The position numbers and the translations under genes were made by a program. From assembly GCA_016212825.1 (NCBI GenBank), contig JACRDS010000109.1:1-33132 (forward strand): a stretch of DNA of 33,132 bases, read 5' to 3'. Numbering within the stretch: position 1 is the first letter of the stretch; the number at the start of each line of letters is the position of its first letter. Of this stretch, positions 22,767 through 30,109 are shown one piece after another. The notes beneath the pieces are model-generated. The model saw only the letters and a list, made by a program, of their open reading frames with translations. It searched no databases and was not told where the DNA came from. Origin of the DNA: Elusimicrobiota bacterium. GTDB taxonomy: Bacteria > Elusimicrobiota > Elusimicrobia > UBA1565 > UBA9628.

Positions 22767-22935
22767 CCCTTTTCACCGAATGCGGCGGAGGCTTCAGCCG
22801 GCGCGGGGCCGGCTGCCGTCTCGAAGAGAAAACGTCTTTCCAGCCGATGACGGCTCCACCCGCCAACGCGCCCAGGCCGGCCCAGAGCCCGGCCAGGCCC
22901 TTCAGGAAGTCCTTGCGGCTAGCGGTGGCAGGCAT
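22759..22935 (-). CDS. Small 58-codon ORF between actA and actB, Tat-like or single-helix protein (not in ORF track)
   Basis: Read directly from the minus strand: MPATASRKDFLKGLAGLWAG... to ...SVKRDG, then TGA, 58 residues. Its ATG lies inside the last codons of actA (overlap 17 nt) and its TGA overlaps the actB ATG (22766-22759), so it exactly bridges the 152-bp gap with coupling at both ends. SRKDFLKG followed by a Gly/Ala/Leu-rich helix (residues 13-32) resembles a Tat-type signal (S-R-R-x-F-L-K with RK for RR) or one membrane helix; the C-terminus is short, basic and Pro-rich (RRQPAPRRLKPPP). Codon third positions are mostly G/C. It may be a small ACIII subunit or assembly factor; no family is recognised. 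Confidence 0.7.
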   Translation of the reverse strand: MPATASRKDFLKGLAGLWAGLGALAGGAVIGWKDVFSSRRQPAPRRLKPPPHSVKRDG

Positions 22936-23509
22936 AACAGTTCTCCGGGCCCCGGGCGATGGCGGAGCCCGCGGGCAGAGCGGCCTTGGGGTCGCGGTGG
23001 CAGGACAGGCAGTGGCTCATGCGCAAGGACATGTCCTGGCGCAACACGGCCATGTCCTGGACCGGGCCGTGGCAGGTCTGGCAGGCGATGCCCGCGGACA
23101 CATGCGGGCGGTGGTCGAAGAACACGTGGCCGGGCAAGGAGTGCACGCGCTTCCAGGCCAGGGACCCGCCGGACTCGTAGAGCGAAGCCAGCTTCCGGAT
23201 GGGAGGACTTTTGATCCTGGTCACCTTGTGGCAGCCCATGCAGATCTCCAGGGACGGCACGCCGGCCGAACGGGAGCGGTCCGCTCCCGAGTGGCAGTGC
23301 TGGCAGGGGATGGCCAAGGAGCCGGCGTGCAGCCGGTGCGAGAAGGGGATGGGCTGGGCCGGGGCGAAGCCGCGGCTGAAACGGTCGGGCTGGGCGGACC
23401 AGCCCACGAGGCAGACCACGGCCAGCGCCGCGGCCGCCGAGGCGGCCAGCACCAGGCGCACGGCAGGGTCGCGCAGACGCTGCCACAGTAACTCGGCGAT
23501 GCGGTCCAC
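22919..23509 (-). CDS. actA: Alternative complex III subunit A, pentaheme cytochrome c
   Basis: 196 residues from a GTG at 23509. One N-terminal membrane anchor (about 17-38, VRLVLAASAAAALAVVCLVGW) is followed by five heme c motifs: CQHCH, CMGCH, CQTCH, CLSCH and CYACH, the last at the very C-terminus. Extra His residues (FSHRLHAG, HVFFDHRPH, MSHCLSCH) can serve as distal ligands. ActA is the multiheme subunit that passes electrons from ActB to the monoheme cytochrome. It is the first gene of the operon. TAGACT lies 9 nt before the GTG, and no Shine-Dalgarno is visible. Confidence 0.95.
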   Translation of the reverse strand: MDRIAELLWQRLRDPAVRLVLAASAAAALAVVCLVGWSAQPDRFSRGFAPAQPIPFSHRLHAGSLAIPCQHCHSGADRSRSAGVPSLEICMGCHKVTRIKSPPIRKLASLYESGGSLAWKRVHSLPGHVFFDHRPHVSAGIACQTCHGPVQDMAVLRQDMSLRMSHCLSCHRDPKAALPAGSAIARGPENCYACHR

Positions 23510-23561
23510 AGCGCGCCTAGTCTATTAAAAATATGCCAATCGCGAGTCTTTCTAAGAAGAC

Positions 23562-23591
23562 GCCCCCGCGCCGATGCTCCGGCGCGGGGGC
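23562..23591 (-). terminator. Rho-independent-type terminator of the Lon-like protease gene
   Basis: GCCCCCGCGCCG (23562-23573), loop ATGCTC, CGGCGCGGGGGC (23580-23591): 12 perfect GC-rich pairs 19 nt past the protease stop. On the minus strand it is followed by GTCTTCTTAG, a short pyrimidine tail. Confidence 0.75.
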
Positions 23592-23609
23592 GGGCCCCAG
23601 CCTTGCCTG

Positions 23610-26600
23610 CTATTTCGCCGGGCCGCGCAGACTGTCGAGCCGCGCCGAGGCCTTCTTGAGGATCTCCGAGTACGCGGTGCCGGTCAGGATCTCGAGCCCC
23701 TGGCTGACGTGCTTGACCGCGTAGATGTGGAACTTGCCTTCCCGGACGGCCTGCACCACCTCGGGGGAGAGCTGCAGGTCGGCCACGTTGGAGGCCGGGA
23801 TGATGATGCCGTGCTCGCCGGTCAGGCCCCGGGCCTTGGCCAGGGCGAAGTAGCCCTCAATCTTCTCGTTGGCGCCGCCGATGGCCTGCACGTTGCCGAA
23901 CTGGTCGGCCGAACCGGTCACCGCGTAGTTCTGCTTGATGGGCACGTTGGCGAGACGCGAGAGCGTCGCGTAGATCTCGGTCGAGGTGGCGGAGTCGCCG
24001 TCGATGCCGCCGTAGTTCTGCTCGAAGGAGATGCGGATCTGCGCGGAGATGGCCTTCTTCTGCGCGAAGGTGTTGCGCAGGAAGCCTTCCACCACGCCCA
24101 GGGCCTTGTTGAAGCTCGAGCCCGTGGTCCCCGCTTCCCGGTCTATGGAGACCACACCGGGCGCGCCGGCGCTGGCCGTGACCGTGATGCGGGCCGGGAC
24201 CCCGAAGGTCCCCATGACCGCCAGGCCGTTGATCTGCCCGACCTCGGCGCCGGAGGTGGCCACGTGGAAGATGTCGTTGAGGTAGGTGTCCATCACGCGC
24301 TTGACGTAGCCCTCTTCCCGCTCCTTGCGGGCGTTGAGCGCCGCCGCGATGTCGGCCCCGGTGACTTCCTTCCGGCCCTCCTCCTTGGCCCAGAAGGTGG
24401 CCTCGCGCAGCAGGCCGCTGAGCGCGCCGAACTGGGCCGTGACCTTCTGGTTGCTGTCCACCAGGCGCGCGCTGTACTCGAGCACGCCGGAGATGGCGTC
24501 GCGGGTCAGGTCCATGACCGCGCCCGCGCTCTTGACCACGATGGTCTTGATGACCTCCACGAAGCCGGCCACGGTCTCCGCGCTGATGGGGAGGCGCGAC
24601 TCGAACTCGGCCGTGGCGTTGAAGGCGGAGGCGAAGGAGTCGTCATGCTCGCGCAGCAGCATCTTGAGCATGGGCGAGCCCATGAGCACGACCTTGACCT
24701 TGGCCGGGGCGTAGTACTTGGTGCCTTCCATGGTGGCCAGGCCCTTGAGCCCGTCGGTGGTGATCTCGGCCTTGCCGGAGCGCACCGCGGCCATCAGCGC
24801 CTGCCAGGCGCCGGGCTCGCGCAGCACGGACATGGCGTCGAGCACCAGGAAGCCGCCGCTGGCGCGCAGGAACGAGCCGGCCTTGAGCGTGGGGCCGCCG
24901 GGGTTCTTGGACTTCATCATGCCCGCGCCCGGGACGATGACCGGCTGGGCGTTTTCGTCGGCCGAGCCGAAGAGGCGCTCGTAGCTGGGGTGGGACTCCC
25001 AGACCACGGGCGCGCCCTTGGTGTCGGAGTTGTCCACCAGGAGGTTGGCCTGGTAGAGCTTGGCCGGATCGATGCCGTTGAGGGGGCGCGGGGAGTTGGC
25101 GTCGTACTCGTGCGGCAGGAAGGCCTGGAAGTTCTTGGCCGCGTGGTTCATGAGCATCTTGACGTAGGCCAGGACCCGCTTCTCCTCCATGGAGACGGGC
25201 TTGGAGGACTTGGCCTTCTTCAGGACGACGATGTCGGCCTGGTTGGCCTTCATCATGGCCTGGAACTTCTCGATGAGCGGCGTCACGGCCGCCTTGAGCC
25301 CGGCCTGGGCCTCCTCGAACTCGGCCTGGGTGAAGGCGCCGGAGGCCACGAGCTTCTCCGCCATCTCAGGGGAGATGGGCTGGCCCGCGAAGGTCAGGGC
25401 CACCACGAGCTTCATCTTATTGCCCTCTTGAACGGGCTTGAAGAACACGCCGAACTTGCCGATCTGGACCTTGGCCACTTCCTCTTCGAAGGCGACCTGG
25501 CGCTCCTGGACCTTCTGCATCACGGCCTGGGCGGCCGCGGAATCCATGGGATCGCCCTGGATCGCAGCCACGATGCTCTGGCCGAGCTGGTTGACCACGG
25601 AGACCACGGCCTTCTGGGCCAGGCCGTTGACCTGCTCCTGGATCGCGGCCATGTCGGTCTGGTTCTGCTCCATCATGGCCCGGAACTTCTCCATGAGTCC
25701 CTGGGCGTGCTCCTGCATGGCGGCCTGGGCGGCCATGAACTCTTCCTGGGTGAACTTGCCGTCCTTGATGGCGGCCTGGACGAGCTCCTCGGTGAGGGGC
25801 TGGCCTTCGTAGGTGGGGGCGACGAGGACGCGCACGCCGTCCTCGGCCTGCTGGACCTGGAAGGCCACGCCGAACTTGCCCTCCTTGATCTTGGCCACCT
25901 CGGCGTCGAACTCCTTCTGGCGCTGGGCCATGACCTGCTTGAACTCGGACATCATCTGGGACTTGGCCTGGGCGAGATCTCCGGACTCGAGGACCCGGGG
26001 CAGGACCTGGGACAGGCCTTCGACGAACTCGGCCACGGCTCCGGTGAACGCCTGGCCCTTGCCCGCGGGCAGCTGCATGACGATGGGCTGCTCGGGGTTG
26101 GCGAAATTGGTCAGGGCCACCATGTCGTTGGGGGTGGGCATGGCGGGCGCGATCTCTGAGAGCACGGACTTCAGGGCCGTCTCGCGGCCGACCCCGCCGG
26201 GGCCGGAGACGTAGACGTTGTAGTTGCCGCCGGACATCTTGAGGCCGAAGCGCAGGGCCTTGACCGCGGCGTCCTGGCCCACGATCTTCTGCTCGCCCAA
26301 AGCGACTTCCTTGGTGCTGGCGGGCAAAGACTCGGGCGCGGGCACCCAGCGCAGCTTCTCTATGGAGACCTCATAGGTCTTGGGCGCCGCGGCCTGGGGG
26401 ATCACCCGGCCGGCCTCGGCCTTGGCCTGGATGTACTTGGAGCGGCCCAGCACGGGCATGCCGGCGAGCTTCTGCCAGATGGTGGTCTTGGCCTCGACAG
26501 CAGCCGAGGAATCATCGGCCTTGGCTCCGTTCTCGTAGACCTTGGCGATGCCTTCGGAGGAGACGCCCTTGGGCCCGGTGATGGCGGCGGCCAGGGCCAT

Positions 26601-27053
26601 GAGGTTGTCGCGCACGGCGCCGGCGGGCATGGCCTGGGCCGCGGCGGCGATCTTGGCCGCGTCGGCCGGGGTGTTGGCGGTCTCGGGGAGGCTGACGCCC
26701 GCGGCCTGGAGCTTGTTGATGAGGTCGACCACTGGGTGCGCGACCACGGACTGGGGCATGACCAGGGGCGCTCCGCCGACGGCGGCCTGGGAGACGCCCA
26801 CGGTGGGGGCGGCCATGTCCTTGAGCGCGGCGGAGCCGAGGCTGGAACCGAGGCTCATGGAGCCGAGGTTCATGTTGATGTCGAGGGGAACGGTGACCAC
26901 GCCGGCCGCGCCGGCGAGGTTGCCGGTGATGGCCGAGCCGCCGGTCTGCCCACGCACCACTGTGCCGGCGGCCGCTGCAGGGCCGGGCAGCCAGAGGGCC
27001 AGGGCGAGGACGACCGCGAGGGCTCGGGTGGCGTAGGTGGTGGGGTTCTTCAT
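23610..27053 (-). CDS. Lon-like ATP-dependent serine protease (AAA_32/S16 type) with signal peptide and duplicated insert
   Basis: 1147 residues from the ATG at 27053, chosen for a strong Shine-Dalgarno (AAGGAG, 6 nt after). An in-frame ATG at 27095 lies 9 nt after a TATAAT and is the alternative. Residues 1-29 look like a Sec signal peptide ending PAAAA, then a Gly/Ala-rich low-complexity stretch to about 220. The ATPase part follows, with Walker A-like GPGGVGRET at 284-292 (Arg for Lys) and a degenerate Walker B GGFLVLDA at 733-740. Residues 381-468 and 521-608 are a tandem duplication. The S16 protease domain (about 925-1125) has catalytic Ser1021 (DGDSAT) and Lys1064 (GGANEKIEG), 43 apart as in E. 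coli Lon. A signal peptide on an ATP-dependent protease is odd. Confidence 0.88.
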   Translation of the reverse strand: MKNPTTYATRALAVVLALALWLPGPAAAAGTVVRGQTGGSAITGNLAGAAGVVTVPLDINMNLGSMSLGSSLGSAALKDMAAPTVGVSQAAVGGAPLVMPQSVVAHPVVDLINKLQAAGVSLPETANTPADAAKIAAAAQAMPAGAVRDNLMALAAAITGPKGVSSEGIAKVYENGAKADDSSAAVEAKTTIWQKLAGMPVLGRSKYIQAKAEAGRVIPQAAAPKTYEVSIEKLRWVPAPESLPASTKEVALGEQKIVGQDAAVKALRFGLKMSGGNYNVYVSGPGGVGRETALKSVLSEIAPAMPTPNDMVALTNFANPEQPIVMQLPAGKGQAFTGAVAEFVEGLSQVLPRVLESGDLAQAKSQMMSEFKQVMAQRQKEFDAEVAKIKEGKFGVAFQVQQAEDGVRVLVAPTYEGQPLTEELVQAAIKDGKFTQEEFMAAQAAMQEHAQGLMEKFRAMMEQNQTDMAAIQEQVNGLAQKAVVSVVNQLGQSIVAAIQGDPMDSAAAQAVMQKVQERQVAFEEEVAKVQIGKFGVFFKPVQEGNKMKLVVALTFAGQPISPEMAEKLVASGAFTQAEFEEAQAGLKAAVTPLIEKFQAMMKANQADIVVLKKAKSSKPVSMEEKRVLAYVKMLMNHAAKNFQAFLPHEYDANSPRPLNGIDPAKLYQANLLVDNSDTKGAPVVWESHPSYERLFGSADENAQPVIVPGAGMMKSKNPGGPTLKAGSFLRASGGFLVLDAMSVLREPGAWQALMAAVRSGKAEITTDGLKGLATMEGTKYYAPAKVKVVLMGSPMLKMLLREHDDSFASAFNATAEFESRLPISAETVAGFVEVIKTIVVKSAGAVMDLTRDAISGVLEYSARLVDSNQKVTAQFGALSGLLREATFWAKEEGRKEVTGADIAAALNARKEREEGYVKRVMDTYLNDIFHVATSGAEVGQINGLAVMGTFGVPARITVTASAGAPGVVSIDREAGTTGSSFNKALGVVEGFLRNTFAQKKAISAQIRISFEQNYGGIDGDSATSTEIYATLSRLANVPIKQNYAVTGSADQFGNVQAIGGANEKIEGYFALAKARGLTGEHGIIIPASNVADLQLSPEVVQAVREGKFHIYAVKHVSQGLEILTGTAYSEILKKASARLDSLRGPAK

Positions 27054-27104
27054 AGATGGCTCCTTGGTCATGTCACGGCGCTGCGGATTTCCCATGCTCT
27101 TAAG

Positions 27105-27110
27105 ATTATA
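27105..27110 (-). promoter_or_regulatory. -10 box upstream of the Lon-like protease gene
   Basis: A perfect minus-strand TATAAT at 27110-27105, with no good -35. It would give a leader of about 45 nt to the ATG at 27053, or a nearly leaderless mRNA for the ATG at 27095. Confidence 0.45.
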
Positions 27111-27215
27111 GGGTTCCTGCTGCGCTCTTTGATGGGCCGATTGGACTTATCTGGAATGGAAAATGGCCCACAATGGCGTAGAACGATGGGCCTAAGGCGG
27201 GTGGGTAGCTTGGTC

Positions 27216-27770
27216 CTACTGGAGAGAGGCGCTCTGGAACACGACGGCGAGGCTGTTGGCGTCGTCAGCCGAGGCCAGATAGGGGCTGAGCTCGGTAGCC
27301 CAGCTCTGCGCGGCCTGGGGCAGGACGATGCCGCGCTGGGCCCCTGGGGTGGCTTTGCCGCTGGCCACCATGGCCTGGAAGACCAAGGACGGGGTCCCGA
27401 TGTCCTCCGCGTGGAGGCCTACGGCCTTGGCGAAGCTTTTTGAGTCTATGCGGCAGTCGACGACCACGGAGACTCGGCCGTCATAGAGGGTGTTGACGTT
27501 GACGGTGAGGCCTCGGGAGGCCTTGCAGGAGTAGTCCCATTTGCTGCCGTCCTTCTTGACGATCTTGACGGTGAGGCGGGAGCTTCTGCCGAGGCTGCCG
27601 CCATCGAGGTCGAAGCTGAAATCGACCTCGTAGGACCGCCAGCCGAAGCGGTCATAGAACTCTATGCGCTGCCCGAGGGGCATGAACTCCCCGGAGTCGC
27701 GCAGCTCGTAATCGTGTGCCCGCGCGGCGGCGGGCAGGCCCAGGAGGACGGCCAGGAGCAAGCGCCTCAT
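27216..27770 (-). CDS. Secreted protein of unknown function
   Basis: 184 residues. A clear signal peptide (MRRLLLAVLLGLPAAARA, cleavage about residue 18-20) precedes a soluble, beta-rich domain. The first half has alternating hydrophobic strands (VDFSFDLDGG, SRLTVKIVKK, VSVVVDCRI) and two Cys (YSCKASR, VVDCRID) that could pair in the periplasm. No family is recognised. AGGACAGG immediately before the ATG could serve as ribosome binding site. TGCTAAAAC lies 9 nt upstream as a possible extended -10. It sits 120 bp upstream of the protease -10 region, same strand, but probably has its own promoter. Confidence 0.65.
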   Translation of the reverse strand: MRRLLLAVLLGLPAAARAHDYELRDSGEFMPLGQRIEFYDRFGWRSYEVDFSFDLDGGSLGRSSRLTVKIVKKDGSKWDYSCKASRGLTVNVNTLYDGRVSVVVDCRIDSKSFAKAVGLHAEDIGTPSLVFQAMVASGKATPGAQRGIVLPQAAQSWATELSPYLASADDANSLAVVFQSASLQ

Positions 27771-27804
27771 CCTGTCCTGGTTTTAGCAGTCCCCTGCTAC
27801 GGAA

Positions 27805-28263
27805 TTATTGCGGGTCCGCGCCGAGGTGCCTGAGGCCTTCGTAGAGGACGAGGGCGGCGGCCGTGGAGATGTTGAGGGAACGGACATCCGGGGTCTGGGG
27901 GATGCGGTAGAGGTTGTCGCCGCAACGCCTGACTACGGGCTCGGGAAGGCCTCCGGATTCGCGCCCGAAAAGAAGATAGCTGTCTTGGCGGTAGGGCGCG
28001 TATCTGAAGCTGGCCTGGCCTTTGGTGGTGAAGGCGAGAATGACGGCGCGTCTGGGGATGCCGGCCAGGAAAGCCTCGAAATCCTCATGTATGTGGAGCT
28101 TGAGCTTGGGCCAGTAGTCGAGGCCGGCCCGCCGGATCTCCTTGCCGGCGACCTTGAAGCCGAGGGGCTTTATGAGGTGCAGGGTGGTGCCTGTGGCGAC
28201 GCAGGTGCGGCCGATGTTGCCGGTGTTCCAGGGGATCTCGGGCTCGTGCAGGACGATGTGCAT
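27805..28263 (-). CDS. trmL: tRNA (cytidine/uridine(34)-2'-O)-methyltransferase, SPOUT family
   Basis: 152 residues, the usual TrmL length. Family motifs: N-terminal HIVLHEPEIPWNTGNIGRTC, LHLIKPLGF, the knot segment LLFGRESGGLPEPVV, and the C-terminal RIPQTPDVRSLNISTAAALVLYE. TrmL uses S-adenosylmethionine to methylate the 2'-OH of the wobble base in leucine tRNAs. The SPOUT knot binds the cofactor, and the enzyme works as a dimer in the cytosol. The start is 2 nt from the end of the alpha/beta hydrolase gene upstream, suggesting co-transcription (esterase - hydrolase - trmL). Confidence 0.93.
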   Translation of the reverse strand: MHIVLHEPEIPWNTGNIGRTCVATGTTLHLIKPLGFKVAGKEIRRAGLDYWPKLKLHIHEDFEAFLAGIPRRAVILAFTTKGQASFRYAPYRQDSYLLFGRESGGLPEPVVRRCGDNLYRIPQTPDVRSLNISTAAALVLYEGLRHLGADPQ

Positions 28264-28264
28264 C

Positions 28265-29056
28265 TTACTGGGGCAGGTCGAGCAGGTAGTCGAGGATGTG
28301 CTTGTTGAAGGCGGCCGGGTTCTCGAGGCTGGAGAGGTGTCCGGCGTCGGGAATCTGGACGAACCTGGCCTCGGGGATGGCTTGGGCCATGGCTTGTCCG
28401 ACCGCGGGCGGGGTGAGGCTGTCGTGCTCGCCGGCCATGACGAGGGCGCGGACCTTGATCCGGGCGAGAGCGGGGGTGGTGTCGGCCCTGCTCATGATGG
28501 CCTTGGCCGCGAAGCAGACGCCCTGGGGGTCGTTCTTCAGGATGGTCTTGCGGATGGCGTCCACGCAGGGCTTGTTCTGGGCGAGGGTCCGGGGCGCGAA
28601 GACTTTCCTGAGGGAGTCTTCCGCGGCGTTCTTGAGGCCTTCCGCCTCGATCTGCCGGATGGCGGCGAGGCGGGCTTGTCTGGCCTCGTCCGTATCGGGC
28701 TGGCTGCGGGTGTCGGCGAGGATGAGGCCGAGCGCGCGCTGAGGCGCGCGCTCTATGGCGCGCAGGACGATGTAGCCGCCCAGGGAGAGGCCGCAGAGCA
28801 CCGCGGCGGGCATGCGCAGGACGTCGAGCAGCGCGAAGAGGTCGTCTGCGAGCTGGTCCATGGTGGCGGGAGCGTCGCCGGCCGGGCTGCGGCCGAGGCC
28901 GCGGACGTCGTAGGTGATGACGCGGCACTGGGTCTTGAGGGCCTGCACCTGGGGCTCCCACATGGTGTGGTCGAAGGGGTAGCCGTGGATGAGGACGATG
29001 GGGGTGCCGGTGCGGGTGCCTTGGTCCAGGAAAAAAGCGGTCATGACCTGGCTCAT
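28265..29056 (-). CDS. Alpha/beta hydrolase
   Basis: 263 residues with a full alpha/beta hydrolase layout: oxyanion loop VLIHGYPFDHTMWEPQ, nucleophile elbow GLSLGG (Ser91), acid in GEHDSLTPP, and catalytic His in DAGHLSSLENP. YDVRGLGRSPAG is also typical of the epoxide hydrolase/lactonase/esterase-like group. There is no signal peptide, so it is cytosolic; substrate unknown. Start codons at 29056 and 29044 are both possible. The first overlaps the proposed stop of the preceding esterase (ATGA), which favours 29056. Confidence 0.85.
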   Translation of the reverse strand: MSQVMTAFFLDQGTRTGTPIVLIHGYPFDHTMWEPQVQALKTQCRVITYDVRGLGRSPAGDAPATMDQLADDLFALLDVLRMPAAVLCGLSLGGYIVLRAIERAPQRALGLILADTRSQPDTDEARQARLAAIRQIEAEGLKNAAEDSLRKVFAPRTLAQNKPCVDAIRKTILKNDPQGVCFAAKAIMSRADTTPALARIKVRALVMAGEHDSLTPPAVGQAMAQAIPEARFVQIPDAGHLSSLENPAAFNKHILDYLLDLPQ

Positions 29057-29723
29057 CTCTTTTGGGACGGCTCGAAGGTCCCGGTCTCGATAAACCGCCT
29101 GGCGAAGGAGAAAGTATCCTTGCCGTCACGAACGCCTTCATGCCGGGCAGCTTCGTGACCTCCAGGTCCAGGACGCCGTCGTTGGGCCCGGCGGAGGTGA
29201 TCGGGTTGCCTCGGTCGCCGGCGATGATGCCGAACTCCGCGGCCGGCGCGGGCAAGGTCCGGTAGAACTCATCCTCGGCCAGCTTCTGGCCGCTGTCGTG
29301 TGTGATCCATTGGTAGAGCTGGCTGTCTTTGAGGAGCTTGGCCAGGGGCACGGCATGGTTGGGAGGCGCGAGCATGACGATGCGCCCGAGCCCGGGCTTG
29401 AGGCTCTGGCGCAGGGCGTTGCGGATGATGATGTTGCCCAGCGAGTGGGCGACGAGGTGGTAGCGGGGGGTGCGCACGTTCTTCTCGAGGAAGGCCGCGA
29501 GGGCATCGGAGAGTTCGTCGAGCGTGGCGCTTTTCTGGCTGTAGGGGAAGTTCAGCGTCTCGTAGCCGGCGCTCTTGAAGCGCTTGGCGAGGATGGCCAT
29601 AGAGGCGCGGGTGCGGCCCATGCCGTGCAGGAAGACGATGGTCTCCCGCTCCTGGGCCGAAGCTGGGAGGGCGCAGGCGCAGAGCATGAGCGTCGCGAGG
29701 AGGATGTCGGGAGCTGTTCGCAT
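29053..29723 (-). pseudogene. Secreted esterase/lipase-like alpha/beta hydrolase, frameshifted near its C-terminus
   Basis: A signal peptide (MRTAPDILLATLMLCACALPASA) precedes an alpha/beta hydrolase: FLHGMGRTRASM oxyanion loop, AHSLGN elbow (Ser94), and GPNDGVL (Asp182). The frame from ATG 29723 looks native to about residue 200 (MKAFVT, near 29124), then turns into Pro/Arg-rich shadow sequence running through the next gene to 28170 (the 517-aa track ORF). In the -1 frame, GKDTFSFARRFIETGTFEPSQKR continues plausibly as the family's C-terminal helix (..FL..G.F) and stops at 29053 in an ATGA overlap with the next gene. A one-base deletion or assembly error is the simplest reading. I cannot identify the catalytic His. 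Confidence 0.65.
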
Positions 29724-29750
29724 GGGACCAGCCGAGTGCCGCCAAGACAG

Positions 29751-29779
29751 ATTGTATCCCTCCAGTCTGCGCTAGGCAA
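29751..29779 (-). promoter_or_regulatory. Sigma70-type promoter for the esterase-hydrolase-trmL cluster
   Basis: Minus-strand TTGCCT (29779-29774), 17 nt spacer, TACAAT (29756-29751). The ATG at 29723 is 27 nt downstream, leaving about a 20-nt leader. Confidence 0.7.
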
Positions 29780-29798
29780 GCCGCGCATCCCGCCAAAT

Positions 29799-29852
29799 CG
29801 TGAAATCGTGAAAACCAGGTACCAAAAGGTCAAAAGGTGAAAACCAGGCACC
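29799..29852 (+). repeat. Dispersed repeat, copies 2 and 3 of GTGAAAACCAGGYACC
   Basis: CGTGAAATCGTGAAAACCAGGTACC (29799-29823) is followed by GTGAAAACCAGGCACC (29837-29852). It is the same word as at 16261-16286, here as two copies 29 nt apart. It fills the gap between the divergent esterase and 60-codon ORF. Confidence 0.65.
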
Positions 29853-29893
29853 AAGAGGCGGGAACAAAATCGCGTTTCGATCGTATGATTAGT

Positions 29894-30076
29894 ATGGACC
29901 GCCAAGAAGCCCTGCTCATCCAGGCCCGCCGCCACTTCGGCCGCCTCGCCTCCTGGCGCGCCCGGCCCGACCCCACCGACGCCCGCTGCTGGCGCCGCTC
30001 CCCCCGCTCTGGCCTGCCCTGCCTGCGCCCCGCCGGTCACACCGGAGCCTGCCGCCACTATGAAGCCAGCGCCTAG
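29894..30076 (+). CDS. Small Cys/His-containing protein of unknown function
   Basis: 60 residues from ATG 29894 (MDRQEALLIQARRHFGRLAS...); upstream in-frame starts exist at 29885 and 29837. Third codon positions are almost all G or C from the ATG to the stop, in contrast to the upstream repeat region, which supports real coding and this start. The N-terminus is a short amphipathic helix. The C-terminus has CLRPAGHTGACRHYE, a Cys/His-rich tail resembling small metal-binding or phage-like C..P.GH.G.C motifs. TATGAT ends just 4 nt upstream, so the transcription start is unclear. It ends 33 nt before the aminotransferase gene. Confidence 0.55.
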   Translation: MDRQEALLIQARRHFGRLASWRARPDPTDARCWRRSPRSGLPCLRPAGHTGACRHYEASA

Positions 30077-30095
30077 ACCTATCCCTGACGCTCTT

Positions 30096-30103
30096 GCTAC
30101 GAT
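30096..30103 (+). promoter_or_regulatory. Extended -10 element for the aminotransferase gene
   Basis: TGC-TACGAT, with TACGAT at 30098-30103. The ATG at 30110 is only 6 nt after it, a leaderless spacing. No convincing -35. Confidence 0.45.
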
Positions 30104-30109
30104 ACCCCC

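Noticed and set aside
23574-26159. 861-aa plus-strand ORF antisense to the Lon-like protease
   Set aside because: Gly/His/Leu-rich shadow of a high-GC gene; no domain, and the opposite strand encodes conserved catalytic motifs.
28170-29052. C-terminal ~300 residues of the 517-aa ORF starting at 29723
   Set aside because: Pro/Arg/His-rich out-of-frame translation of the alpha/beta hydrolase gene, produced by the frameshift near 29124.
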